A DNA stretch of 64,000 bases from CAYRFE01 sp964423645 [NCBI: uncultured bacterium] (lineage in GTDB: Bacteria; Macinerneyibacteriota; Macinerneyibacteria; Macinerneyibacteriales). Shown here piece by piece: positions 23,066 through 31,844 of this stretch (within the stretch, counting starts at the first letter, position 1; each line of letters opens with the position of its first letter). The stretch spans positions 78,086-142,085 of the forward strand of contig CAYRFE010000002.1 of NCBI GenBank assembly GCA_964423645.1, read 5' to 3'. The notes below the pieces were generated by a model. It ran no database searches, was not told where the DNA came from, and saw nothing but the letters and a program-made list of their open reading frames with translations. Position numbers and translations under genes: made by a program.

Positions 23066-24151
23066 TCAGTTCTTTGCACCCGCGATAAAGGTCATCGAGA
23101 GCATTGTAAAAACAAAGGCTTGTATAAGTCCCGCAAAAAGACCGAAATACAAAATAAAGACCGGGCCCATGAATACCATTGCAAACGTGGTGAAACCTTT
23201 CGCAAGCATCGAATACCCGACGAGAATAATGACCCCTCCGCCAAAGATATTACCGAATAAACGAAAAAACAGTGAAATGAATTTTCCTGCTTCACCGATC
23301 AGATTAAGTGGCAAAAGCGCCGGGATCGGCTGACAAAACTCCCATAAGTAATGGCGCAAACCTTTATAAAAAACACCCGAAAAATGTGTAATTAAAAAAA
23401 CGACCAATGCAAGTCCCATGGTCGTATTCAAATCCTTGGTCGGCTCAGCGGACTCAAAATTCTTTACCGCACCCGGTATTCCCCAAGGACTTTGCGGACA
23501 CAACTCGGGATACGTTTTTTCAAGAATGACGCGATTAAGACGCATCAAATATTTTTGTTGAAAATGCTCCAAATCATGAAAAGGTTTGGAACGAAATGAC
23601 GCTGTTTTTTCTTGAAGCGTGATTATCTCCGCATCTTCTCGTGTTTTTGATGACGCATGCCAGGTATCGTAAAAACCGCTATTTTTAAGGAAGTTATTTA
23701 TTTTATCAACAGAATTCATACCCTCATCAAAGGTAAATCCGTAGGCATCGGCCGATACCGCATCGATTAGTTTTTCGGCGGAATACTTTTTGAACTCATT
23801 GTCATGAAAATATTCAGGGTCGTTTTGCGGGAAAAATCCTAAAATATTAGGAAAAATACCTATCCAGTTGGAAAACAAGACAAATAGAAATATCGACATG
23901 ATTATCGGGAAATACTTCCGGTGATCATTTCCCATGGATGCTTTCACCAAATCATCAAACATGCCGATTATCATCTCAAGAAAAACTTGTTTTCGCGTCG
24001 GTACCTTTGAAATATTTCGCGATAATATAAAAAATAACAAGAAAATGACCGCCATAACTATGAGCGTCATGATAACAGTATTCGGATTAAAAGTAAACAA
24101 CTGCCCGAAAAGTGAAAATGTAAGCGTTTTAATTACACCGACTTCATGCAT
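23066..24151 (-). CDS. atpB: Fo ATP synthase a subunit with a large insertion
   Basis: The stator channel subunit (361 aa; usual 220-280). The essential arginine is in [11 protein letters not shown] (about residue 297) and the last helix pair ends [19 protein letters not shown]. The conserved loop that normally runs from the N-W-x-G-x-x-P segment ([15 protein letters not shown], about 94-108) straight to PT-x-DLNTT (about 237-243) is interrupted by a charged, soluble stretch of about 128 residues, predicted on the outer face of the membrane. It overlaps the accessory gene atpI-like by 8 bp. Confidence 0.95.
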   Translation of the reverse strand: MHEVGVIKTLTFSLFGQLFTFNPNTVIMTLIVMAVIFLLFFILSRNISKVPTRKQVFLEMIIGMFDDLVKASMGNDHRKYFPIIMSIFLFVLFSNWIGIFPNILGFFPQNDPEYFHDNEFKKYSAEKLIDAVSADAYGFTFDEGMNSVDKINNFLKNSGFYDTWHASSKTREDAEIITLQEKTASFRSKPFHDLEHFQQKYLMRLNRVILEKTYPELCPQSPWGIPGAVKNFESAEPTKDLNTTMGLALVVFLITHFSGVFYKGLRHYLWEFCQPIPALLPLNLIGEAGKFISLFFRLFGNIFGGGVIILVGYSMLAKGFTTFAMVFMGPVFILYFGLFAGLIQAFVFTMLSMTFIAGAKN

Positions 24152-24521
24152 CGCTGCTGCCCTCTTTCTTCAGCGTGATTAATGCAAAGATAAATGCATA
24201 TAAAAGTGAGAACAATATCCCTATAAGAGTAAAATAACCGCCGTACGGGCGTAATAATTTGAATGCTGCAAAAGCCACGGCAAAAATAAGAGAATATCTG
24301 AAAAAATAAAACATGTACGCAAATTTCGGTGTTGTTTTTCCGCTTAATATTTTCTCATTTTGATATGATAAAAGTCGCCAATTGATCAACATGATGATGC
24401 ACCCTGCAGCAAATCCCGCACCCGCAGTGGGATGAAGGAATGCATATAACAGAAAAAAACCCGCTATTATAAAGAGTATAAGGATTTTACCAAGAAATAT
24501 TTTAAAAACACTATATGTCAT
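24144..24521 (-). CDS. ATP synthase subunit I-like membrane protein
   Basis: A 125-residue protein with four predicted membrane helices (about residues 7-27, 31-50, 70-90, 96-116), placed directly before atpB with an 8-bp overlap. Size, topology and position match the AtpI/UncI family, which assists c-ring assembly in several bacteria. The sequence is poorly conserved in this family, so the call relies mainly on context. A short gap separates it from the AtpZ-like gene. Confidence 0.8.
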   Translation of the reverse strand: MTYSVFKIFLGKILILFIIAGFFLLYAFLHPTAGAGFAAGCIIMLINWRLLSYQNEKILSGKTTPKFAYMFYFFRYSLIFAVAFAAFKLLRPYGGYFTLIGILFSLLYAFIFALITLKKEGSSDA

Positions 24522-24566
24522 ACATCCCCCATGTCCCGATTATTGTAACGGAAAAGGAGTCAAAAC

Positions 24567-24812
24567 TCAAGGATTATTTTTTCGTTCTTGATCTTCCTTA
24601 TCGATTGCATTGAGTAATCTTCGTACAAAACGCCACGAATTATAGGCTCCGGAAAATAACCCGAGAAACACACCGACAACAGTAAAAATTGACGGCTCGC
24701 CATATATTTTTTTATCTAACCACATTCCTAATGCGATAAAAATACCGAAAGAAAGGACAACCGAAAATGCGATCGGCATGATATAATTATAATATTTCAG
24801 ATTGTCCTGCAT
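24567..24812 (-). CDS. AtpZ/AtpI-type Fo accessory subunit
   Basis: An 81-residue protein with two membrane helices and the family pattern of a glycine-rich first helix ending in GMWLDKKIYGEPSIFTVVG, then FLGLFSGAYNSWRFVRRL. AtpZ-type proteins are encoded at the head of atp operons and have been linked to c-ring assembly and magnesium or calcium transport. It is 4 bp after the bactofilin stop, so the ATP synthase genes are probably cotranscribed from upstream. Confidence 0.85.
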   Translation of the reverse strand: MQDNLKYYNYIMPIAFSVVLSFGIFIALGMWLDKKIYGEPSIFTVVGVFLGLFSGAYNSWRFVRRLLNAIDKEDQERKNNP

Positions 24813-24816
24813 AAAA

Positions 24817-25152
24817 TCATTTGGTTTTCATGGTACATTTGCCTTGAAGTTGTGCACCTTCTTCGATCATCAAGCGTTCGGTCTCGATGTCGCCGATAAC
24901 TTGTGATTGATCTTGGAGTTTGATCAACCGCGCAGAGATGATGTTGCCCTCAAGTTTGCCGCCAATGATAACATTTGATGCGGTAATATTTGCAATGACA
25001 CGTGCCTTTTTGCTGATCACCACTGATTCTGCGGTAATAGATCCCTTTAATTCACCGTCAATACGCATACTGCCTTTTATATTGAGTGTACCTTCGTATT
25101 GTGAATTTTCTCCTAAAATCGTGTTTAAATTATCATACCCTTTTTCAGACAT
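24817..25152 (-). CDS. bactofilin (polymerising cytoskeletal protein)
   Basis: A 111-residue DUF583/bactofilin protein: a short unstructured N-terminus followed by regular beta-helix repeats (YEGTLNIKGSMRIDGELKG, ITAESVVISKKARVIANI, NVIIGGKLEGNI). Bactofilins form filaments at the inner membrane that set cell shape. The gene lies 16 bp downstream of an M23 peptidase gene; the same pairing (CcmA with Csd peptidases) controls cell curvature in Helicobacter, so a joint role in cell shape is a reasonable inference. Confidence 0.92.
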   Translation of the reverse strand: MSEKGYDNLNTILGENSQYEGTLNIKGSMRIDGELKGSITAESVVISKKARVIANITASNVIIGGKLEGNIISARLIKLQDQSQVIGDIETERLMIEEGAQLQGKCTMKTK

Positions 25153-25168
25153 GGCACCCTCCTGTTAG

Positions 25169-26017
25169 TTATTTAAGCAACCCTTTATTGCTGATTTCCA
25201 TACCGTATATTTCCGGATTAATCGGTACATTAAGAAGTTCAACTTGATAGTGCAAGTGGGTACCGGTCGTTTTTCCCGTTGTGCCGACCTCGCCGACATA
25301 ATCTCCCATTGCCACCATATCTCCGACCTTCAATGTCTCTTTGATCATTTTCAAATGTCCGTATTTGACCGCGAACCCCCACCGACCGTAGATCGTAATT
25401 GATACACCTAATACAGGATCATCCGTAGTGATATTCACGATCATTCCGTCAACGACCGACCGTACAGGACGACCCTCAGGAGCCATTATGTCGATACCGT
25501 AATGCATGGTCTCGGTGCCGGTATACGGTGATTTTAAGGGACCGAATCGTGCAGAGATCCAGCCTGAAACAGGACTCAGTTTTGGCGCTGATAAACGTAA
25601 AAAACTGTTCCGTGTAATATAACTGTATTCTTTCAGCTGATCACCTACCCAACGAACATCGGTAGGCGGTTTTTCATCAGATACCGGAGGGGCTTCTGTC
25701 TTATACTCGACATTCGTACCGATGATAACCGAAATTTTATTGATCATTGTCTCCATTTCAAAAAGTTCTTTACGCATTTTATTGAGGCGTTTACGATCAT
25801 TCTCTCGTTCTTCAACCAATAATTTGTAGCGATTGCTCAGACTTTTATTTTTCATACGTTCATACATAAAATCACCGAATGTGAAGATCATTATGACTGA
25901 ATACACTGCGACCAATAAAAGTAGAACGGCAACCCCTATAAACATTTTTTGACTGAATTGGAACTTGTAGACCCTCGTGGTCTCAGGGGGAACGATCATG
26001 ACGGTAATTTTTTTCAT
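25169..26017 (-). CDS. M23 family peptidase (LytM domain), membrane-anchored
   Basis: A 282-residue peptidoglycan endopeptidase. One N-terminal membrane helix (about residues 25-50) is followed by a coiled coil (RYKLLVEERENDRKRLNKMRK region, about 75-110) and a C-terminal LytM zinc domain with the motifs HYGID, KYGHL and THLHYQV, that is, the HxxxD and HxH metal ligands, so it should be catalytically active. It precedes the bactofilin gene by 16 bp, which fits cell-shape control. The ATG is preceded by a GGAGA ribosome site. Confidence 0.93.
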   Translation of the reverse strand: MKKITVMIVPPETTRVYKFQFSQKMFIGVAVLLLLVAVYSVIMIFTFGDFMYERMKNKSLSNRYKLLVEERENDRKRLNKMRKELFEMETMINKISVIIGTNVEYKTEAPPVSDEKPPTDVRWVGDQLKEYSYITRNSFLRLSAPKLSPVSGWISARFGPLKSPYTGTETMHYGIDIMAPEGRPVRSVVDGMIVNITTDDPVLGVSITIYGRWGFAVKYGHLKMIKETLKVGDMVAMGDYVGEVGTTGKTTGTHLHYQVELLNVPINPEIYGMEISNKGLLK

Positions 26018-26318
26018 CGAATCTCCTTTACAACGGAGTATATAGATATTGCTTTTTTTTGCAAGTCTTTTTTAAGCGATATGTAAAAATCGTGAGTCCG
26101 AAAAAGAGATATTCAGAATGAAGTATTATGCCGCTATACATGATAAAATAAAATCACTTGTATAGTGCGAGTCCACCTCAAACGTATACCTTTTTACATT
26201 GTGAGTGTTTTTGAATATTTTTTATAGTGCCGGTAATTTTATGATATTTTTGTTTAAAACTATTGTTGAAATTACCTATCTCGTCATTCATCAGATAATA
26301 GAAACAAAAATGACACCG
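26018..26318. other. AT-rich gap without a recognised feature
   Basis: I see no convincing gene, RNA or hairpin here. The 5' part presumably holds the promoter of the M23-bactofilin-atp transcript, with candidate TATA-rich boxes but none clear enough to name. Confidence 0.5.
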
Positions 26319-27092
26319 TCACACCGACAGTTCATGCGCGACAAAATGAACGGTTACCGTAATCGTATCTTTTCCTTCGTAAAGTTTCGTGAGTACCTCG
26401 GTAACGACATCATAATGACTTTCAAGCGATAATGAAGAGAATTGCGGTAATGAAAATAAAAATGCCAGATATGACGGAATATCGATAAATGTTATCATCG
26501 TTTTCCATTCAAGCGGCTTCGACGATTGAATCGGAGCCGGTGGGATAACTTCATGTTTTGCACGTGAGTTTTTTACGGTCAATGCATCGATAATTGCATG
26601 AATCTCTTTCAGATTATCTTCCGCCTCAGTAATCACCAAACATGTTGAGCGGGGCTGCATACAATGAGACAACTGTTGTGATACCGCCGAGAATACGTGT
26701 ATATCACCGAATATCGCGGCTTCAAAGGTCTTTTCCCGAAAAGGTAAAACCTTGGGATCCCCTACATGCATTGAAAAGTGACGCGCTTTTTTCAACAATC
26801 CGCTTCGTGAAAATATTTCCATATCTTTTGATTCTGATGCCATATAGGTAAAATCATACAGGACATTCATCATGACGATATGAGCGGTGTGTTCAGGTGT
26901 AAATCCTGAAAGCAACACAGAGGTTATATTTTGACCGGGCGCATGAAGCAAACGACTTATATGACGATCGCAGAACACTTTTTTGAATTGTTGATACGAT
27001 ATATTTGAAATGAACGGTATCATTCGTCTGTTTAAGCTTCGCTCATTAATATAACGCATTACTTCAAATTGCAATAAAGATGCCGTAAACAT
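26319..27092 (-). CDS. SAM-methyltransferase-like protein of unknown function
   Basis: A 257-residue protein from ATG 27092, which has AGGGG about 10 bases upstream; the longer frame starts at TTG. The segment VGDPKVLPFREKTFEAAIFGDIHVF resembles motifs II-IV of UbiE-type methyltransferases (GD-x-x-x-LPF...FD), but the glycine-rich motif I is poorly formed (VLLSGFTPEHTAHIVM), so SAM binding is doubtful. The C-terminal third has no recognisable feature. It stands alone, downstream of the cyclophilin gene and in the same direction. Confidence 0.55.
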   Translation of the reverse strand: MFTASLLQFEVMRYINERSLNRRMIPFISNISYQQFKKVFCDRHISRLLHAPGQNITSVLLSGFTPEHTAHIVMMNVLYDFTYMASESKDMEIFSRSGLLKKARHFSMHVGDPKVLPFREKTFEAAIFGDIHVFSAVSQQLSHCMQPRSTCLVITEAEDNLKEIHAIIDALTVKNSRAKHEVIPPAPIQSSKPLEWKTMITFIDIPSYLAFLFSLPQFSSLSLESHYDVVTEVLTKLYEGKDTITVTVHFVAHELSV

Positions 27093-27146
27093 GGAAAATA
27101 ATCCCCTCTCAGTCTTCAAGCAACACGTGATGAGTATAGCGTATTT

Positions 27147-27716
27147 TCAACGTATTTCAACCGATTTTACGAGTATCGGTGTGACAGGTAATGATTCATG
27201 TTTACCCTGTTTTTTCACAGGCGTTGTGCCGATCTTTTTGAGCACATCCCAACCCGACAATACACGACCGAATACGGTATAACCTAATGTTTTCTCGGTG
27301 GCATTCAGTTCAATATTATCTTTCAAGTTGATAAAAAACTGAGATGTCGCCGAATCGGGATCATCAAATCGCGCCATTGCAATAGTTCCCTTTGCATTAT
27401 ATACGCCGTTTCGTGATTCATTGACTATCGGTTCAAAAGCCGGTACCGGTGAAAGTGTGCCCTCCGACAGATAATAGCCGCCCGTTTGAATGATCGCGTT
27501 ACGAACGACACGATGCACGATCACGTTGTCATAACGCCCTTCTTTTGCATAGTGTAAAAAGTTCTCGACGGTTTTCGGCGCATCATTCGGAAACAATTTC
27601 AACGTTATATCCCCTTCAGACGTGTGGAGAATGACGGTTTGGGCGGCAATAAAAGGAATTAGAAATGTCCCGATAAAAAACAATATACACAATTTCAATA
27701 GGGCTTTATTCATCAT
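27147..27716 (-). CDS. peptidyl-prolyl cis-trans isomerase, cyclophilin type, exported
   Basis: A 189-residue cyclophilin with a signal peptide (KLCILFFIGTFLIPFIAAQT), hence periplasmic. Family motifs: TVILHTSEGDITLKLFPNDAPKTVENFL, DNVIVHRVVRNAIIQTGG and DSATSQFFINLKDN, with the active-site Arg kept in HRV although the preceding Phe is Val. It catalyses prolyl bond isomerisation in exported proteins. No operon partner is obvious; the region upstream holds a dispersed repeat. Confidence 0.93.
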   Translation of the reverse strand: MMNKALLKLCILFFIGTFLIPFIAAQTVILHTSEGDITLKLFPNDAPKTVENFLHYAKEGRYDNVIVHRVVRNAIIQTGGYYLSEGTLSPVPAFEPIVNESRNGVYNAKGTIAMARFDDPDSATSQFFINLKDNIELNATEKTLGYTVFGRVLSGWDVLKKIGTTPVKKQGKHESLPVTPILVKSVEIR

Positions 27717-27782
27717 ACATCAAACCTTTCTTACTTTTTCCGTGGACTAATAAGAGTGCCTTGGAAAATTATCATTTTTTGA

Positions 27783-27918
27783 GTTTGTGCCCACCCTAAA
27801 CCCCTCCCATGAAAATCGGGAGGGGTTTAAATTGTTATATAATGGGGACTTCGTCCCCACACCCCTGTTTAAGAAAACCAGATAAATGATACATTTTGAA
27901 TTTTTCAAAGGTCTCTCA
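27783..27918 (+). repeat. dispersed repeat, copy R2
   Basis: The blocks in order are: TTTGTGCCCACC, CCCCTCCC-loop-GGGAGGGG hairpin (27801-27825), a short AT spacer, TGGGGAC/GTCCCCA hairpin (27843-27862), CACCCCTGTTTAAGA and an AT-rich tail ending TTTTGAATTTTTCAAAGGTC. The last part matches copy R4 closely. It occupies most of the gap between the cyclophilin and AAA ATPase genes. Confidence 0.85.
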
Positions 27919-27968
27919 ATGGGATGTTTCATGGCTTTCACAAATTAATAAATTATTAAGCATTTTTA

Positions 27969-29147
27969 TCATTCTTCCGTAAACGCATCATGCACATACA
28001 CCAAGCGGTATACTTTCTGCGAGTCGTCATAATCATTGATCAACAGGCGTTTATTGGTCAATTCGCTCAACCGTTGGCTGATACTTATCGTATCCAAACC
28101 GACAGTCTCACGCAATTCAGGATCTCCTGCGATAATGAACGGTTTTTCCGCGGCGCATTTGAGGATCATAAGGTCACGAATATCCATCGGCAGATTCGCT
28201 CGCAATGCGGCAAGCAATGAATCGGTAGTGACCGTATCTTGTCCCGCATATTTAAGAGCCTTCGCGGCGGTATATAATAATAAACGCGGATTTCCCTTTG
28301 ATACGGCAAGCATCAGCCGAAATGCGGCATGAGTAAAATAACTAAACACATCGACACCCGTTCGATTATCGCAAATTTTCTTACTTTCTTCCGGAGTGAA
28401 CGGTTTTAACGGGATAATATCGTTTATAAATGACAACAAGATCGAATCATTCTGCATCAACACGTATTTTTCCAATTGTTCGTAAATATCACCGTGAAGT
28501 GAAAAAAGCCACACGGATTTCGGTATATGGATGACATCCCCTAATTCAGTGAGAAAAAGATACAACCTCTCAACCTGATCACGCGGTTCATGCACAGAAC
28601 GAGCAAATACTTTATCCATATCATCTATGATGATAATGAGTTTTTTTTGAATAGATGATATAATATCGATGCACGCTGCACGAAGTTCTTCTAATGTATA
28701 TAAACGCGCTTGATGTTCGTCAGGGTTTTTTATGACCTCACGCATAAAGGAAAGAATTTTTCGTTCTTCTTTTTCACCCAATGTTTCGCCGTACAACAAA
28801 CCCCGCGACAAGGTCATCATCTCCTGAGTATACAAAAGTTTTTCACGAATTGACGGCGGTATCGTGTCTGCGAAACAGGTTGTGAGTGCAAATAAAAGTT
28901 TTTTGTAAAAAGTCTCGGGATCCGTCGACGGAATTGATAAACGAATGACAGTATAGGTAGGCATCAATTCAGATTCGAGAATGTTTAAAAAGGTGGTTTT
29001 CCCGATTCCCGGATGGCCGCTTATCGCACAATTCAAACCGGATTCGAGCATTTCTTTGACATACGACAATTCTTCGGTGCGACCGACAAACATCTCTCGT
29101 TCGTCACCGCGTAACGGCAGCGTTTTAGCGTGAAATGTTTTCTGCAT
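27969..29147 (-). CDS. AAA/STAND-type ATPase of unknown function
   Basis: A 392-residue ORC/Cdc6-like AAA ATPase: VGRTEELSYVKEML entry motif, P-loop SGHPGIGKTTFL (about residues 43-54), Walker B KLIIIIDDMDKVF, and a C-terminal winged-helix-like region (ETVGLDTISISQRLSELTNKRLL). The architecture (ATPase_2 plus wHTH) is shared by many regulators and stress proteins with no single function. The start overlaps the end of ispG by 23 bp and the stop faces repeat R2, so it is cotranscribed with the isoprenoid genes. No partner domain points to a role. Confidence 0.75.
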   Translation of the reverse strand: MQKTFHAKTLPLRGDEREMFVGRTEELSYVKEMLESGLNCAISGHPGIGKTTFLNILESELMPTYTVIRLSIPSTDPETFYKKLLFALTTCFADTIPPSIREKLLYTQEMMTLSRGLLYGETLGEKEERKILSFMREVIKNPDEHQARLYTLEELRAACIDIISSIQKKLIIIIDDMDKVFARSVHEPRDQVERLYLFLTELGDVIHIPKSVWLFSLHGDIYEQLEKYVLMQNDSILLSFINDIIPLKPFTPEESKKICDNRTGVDVFSYFTHAAFRLMLAVSKGNPRLLLYTAAKALKYAGQDTVTTDSLLAALRANLPMDIRDLMILKCAAEKPFIIAGDPELRETVGLDTISISQRLSELTNKRLLINDYDDSQKVYRLVYVHDAFTEE

Positions 29148-30171
29148 ATTTTCTCACTTGTGCGATAAATTCCTGCACCAACGTTTTTTCGGGATATTTA
29201 CCGATGATCTCGCCTTTGACAAAAATGATACCCTCGCCCTTACCTCCCGCGATACCAAGATCAGCATCCTTTGCTTCGCCCGGTCCGTTGACCACACATC
29301 CCATGACAGCGATCTTCAACGGCACGGTAATATCTGAAAGCTCTGTTTGAATTACCCGGAGCATTTCTTCAAGAGGAATTTCGGTCCTTCCGCATGTCGG
29401 GCAGGATATGATGTCCACACCGAATGTGCGAAGGTTAAGAGAACTCAATATTTCTTTGGCGGCTTTCACTTCTTCGACCGGATCACCGGTGAGTGACACA
29501 CGAATGGTGTCGCCGAGTCCTTCATAGAGTAACACACCGATCCCCACGGCAGAGCGAATAGTGCCTTTATACACACCACCCGCTTCGGTAATACCAATAT
29601 GAAGGGGATAGTCACGTTGTTTTGCAAATAATCGATAGGCCTCAACGGTAGTGGGAATATCATAGGCTTTCAATGATACTTTTATATCAAAATAATTCAA
29701 CTCTTCAAGGATCGTCACATGACTCAATGCAGATTCAACCAACGCTTCGGGAGTCGGATGAGGATACTTACTGCGATCTATCGAGCCTGCATTTACACCG
29801 ATACGGATTGGAATATGTGCCTTTGCTGCACGAGACACAACCGCTTCGACATGTTCGCGCTTTTTTATATTACCGGGGTTCAATCGAAGTGCGTCTATTC
29901 CTTCCTCTATGGAAATTAAAGCCAGCGAATGGTCAAAATGAATATCTGCTATCATCGGCAGCGCAACACGGCTTTTAATGGAAGATAACGCACGTGCGGC
30001 GCGTTCATCGGGTACGGCAAGACGTATGATCTCACACCCTGCGTCTTCCAATCGGTGTATCTGCGACACGGTCGCGTCGACATCATGAGTAAACGTATTG
30101 GTCATGGATTGTATGACAATGGGATTTCCTCCGCCGATCGTATACTTTCCTACGGTAACGGTTTTTCGCAT
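29125..30171 (-). CDS. ispG: 4-hydroxy-3-methylbut-2-en-1-yl diphosphate synthase
   Basis: The [4Fe-4S] enzyme GcpE of the MEP isoprenoid pathway (348 aa, the short bacterial form). The N-terminus KTVTVGKYTIGGGNPIVIQSM and the cluster ligands in SCPTCGR and GCVVNGPGEA are diagnostic. It has a GGAG site just before ATG. Together with dxr, two genes upstream in the same direction, it shows the MEP route; the dispersed repeat R3 separates it from rseP, so it may have its own promoter. Confidence 0.97.
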   Translation of the reverse strand: MRKTVTVGKYTIGGGNPIVIQSMTNTFTHDVDATVSQIHRLEDAGCEIIRLAVPDERAARALSSIKSRVALPMIADIHFDHSLALISIEEGIDALRLNPGNIKKREHVEAVVSRAAKAHIPIRIGVNAGSIDRSKYPHPTPEALVESALSHVTILEELNYFDIKVSLKAYDIPTTVEAYRLFAKQRDYPLHIGITEAGGVYKGTIRSAVGIGVLLYEGLGDTIRVSLTGDPVEEVKAAKEILSSLNLRTFGVDIISCPTCGRTEIPLEEMLRVIQTELSDITVPLKIAVMGCVVNGPGEAKDADLGIAGGKGEGIIFVKGEIIGKYPEKTLVQEFIAQVRKYAENISR

Positions 30172-30312
30172 AAAGTCTCCTTACAATTGCAACTGATCTG
30201 TCTGTCTCATCATATCGCAAATCGGGAATCAGTGCAAGGTTTGATTGAACGTGTGATAGGTGAAACAAGAAATTCTTGTCAAAATGTGACCCTTGCTAAA
30301 CGTCCATAATTT

Positions 30313-30480
30313 TAATTTGTGCCCACCCCAAACCCCTCCCGCATCTCGGTACGATCGCTTCGCGATCACTCGATGACCGTCGGGAGGGGCTTACATTGTT
30401 ATATAGTGGGGACTTCGTCCCCACACCCCTATTTCGAGAACAAAAATAATTTGAAGGTTTTGAATTTTGAAAAAAGTCTT
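30313..30480 (+). repeat. dispersed repeat, copy R3
   Basis: Same block order as R2: TTTGTGCCCACCCC, CCCCTCCC ... GGGAGGGG with a longer GC-rich loop that includes GATCGC/GCGATC, GTGGGGAC/GTCCCCAC (30405-30423), CACCCCTATTT and an AT-rich tail. It fills the gap between ispG and rseP and is orientated like R2. Confidence 0.85.
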
Positions 30481-30509
30481 TTTTATAAAATATAAAAATT
30501 ATTTGATGA

Positions 30510-30527
30510 GGCGAGGATTATCTCGCC
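30510..30527 (-). terminator. possible terminator after rseP
   Basis: A GGCGAG/CTCGCC stem with a 6-base loop lies 16 bp after the rseP stop. The T-rich tract on the minus strand comes only about 8 bases after the stem, so this is weaker than the other terminators listed; a T-run on the plus strand side follows too. Confidence 0.45.
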
Positions 30528-30542
30528 CCGATAATTTTTTTA

Positions 30543-31844
30543 CTATTTTTTGAATAATCTTAAAACGTCATTATAGGTCACAAATAACGCAAGCGCGATA
30601 ATCATATAAAATCCAACATTCATGATGCGTGTCATTGTTTTTTTACTTAACGGTTTTCCCATCATCTTTTCAAGAATCACAAATACGATCTGACCGCCAT
30701 CGGTGATAGGGATGGGTAAAAGATTCACAATTCCCAGATTGATAGATATAAATGCTATAAAAGTTAATAATGAAATAAGCCCGAATTGTGCGACCTTAGA
30801 AGTCATTTGCACAATACCGATCGGTCCTGCCATTGTTTTTACTGAGATCGAATTGGTCACAAGTAACGCGATCGCAGTCCACATATCTTGCACCATGCTC
30901 CAATAACGCTTTGCGGTATCACCAAAAGAATTTATAAAGGATGAGCGCACCACGCGTTCTTCAAGTTTTACCAATACTCCCAACTCAGGTTTCCCTTCGG
31001 CATTCAATACAGGTACGATCGAAACAGTCACCGGTGTGCCATCACGCAACACTTCAACGGCGATCTCTTTATCCTTCACATACACATCATTCATTACGAT
31101 AGATACTTCATTCCAATATGATATTCGCTTACCCCCGATAGCAGTAATAGTATCATCAGGAAGAAAACCCGCTTTCGCAGCAGCAGAATCGGGCAACACT
31201 TCTCCGACCACAGGATTAATAGCAGGCAAAATCCCAACATTCACCGCACCGGTCATTTTTTCACGCACTAATACTATTTCTTTTGAAAATTCCTGACCTT
31301 CACGAGTAAAGGTTATAATGACTTTTTTCTTTGAGAGCATCACTTTTTTAAAAAAGTAATCCCAATCCGTAATTTTTTTACCATTCAAACGTACAAGCGT
31401 ATCGCCCATCTGTAACCCTGCCGTATCGGCGAGACTGCCTTGTTGCACAACGCCTACTACCATATTGCTGAGATACGCAGGTTCGCGTTCGCCTACAAGC
31501 GTGACCACCCAAATGAGCACGGCAGCAAGTATAAAATTCATAAACGGACCCGCAAAAGCCACACAAAAACGCTCAAACGGTGTTTTCGATGCAAATTCAT
31601 CCGCTTCACCTTTTCGATCAGCGATCTCTTCTCCTGCCATTGCGACATACCCGCCGAACGGTATTGCGGAAATGCGATAGTCGGTCTCGTCTTTTGTAAA
31701 TCCCCATAGGCGCGGCCCGAATCCGATAGAAAATGTAAACACACGAATCCCGACCTTTTTTGCAGCGATGAAATGACCTAATTCATGAAAAAAGACCACT
31801 ATTCCAAGCACGACCAGTGCTAAAAGAATCATAAGTATTGACAT
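30543..31844 (-). CDS. rseP: RIP metalloprotease RseP (site-2 protease)
   Basis: An intramembrane zinc protease (433 aa). The HExxH motif is in VVFFHELGHFIAAKK (helix 1), PDZ regions lie at about 125-280 (VVQQGSLADTAGLQMGDTLV and VLPDSAAAKAGFLPDDTI), and the second active-site motif is NLLPIPITDGGQ near residue 375. It cleaves anti-sigma factors or signal-peptide remnants. ATG 31844 with GAGG 7 bases upstream overlaps the end of dxr by 16 bp, as is common in bacteria. Confidence 0.96.
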   Translation of the reverse strand: MSILMILLALVVLGIVVFFHELGHFIAAKKVGIRVFTFSIGFGPRLWGFTKDETDYRISAIPFGGYVAMAGEEIADRKGEADEFASKTPFERFCVAFAGPFMNFILAAVLIWVVTLVGEREPAYLSNMVVGVVQQGSLADTAGLQMGDTLVRLNGKKITDWDYFFKKVMLSKKKVIITFTREGQEFSKEIVLVREKMTGAVNVGILPAINPVVGEVLPDSAAAKAGFLPDDTITAIGGKRISYWNEVSIVMNDVYVKDKEIAVEVLRDGTPVTVSIVPVLNAEGKPELGVLVKLEERVVRSSFINSFGDTAKRYWSMVQDMWTAIALLVTNSISVKTMAGPIGIVQMTSKVAQFGLISLLTFIAFISINLGIVNLLPIPITDGGQIVFVILEKMMGKPLSKKTMTRIMNVGFYMIIALALFVTYNDVLRLFKK

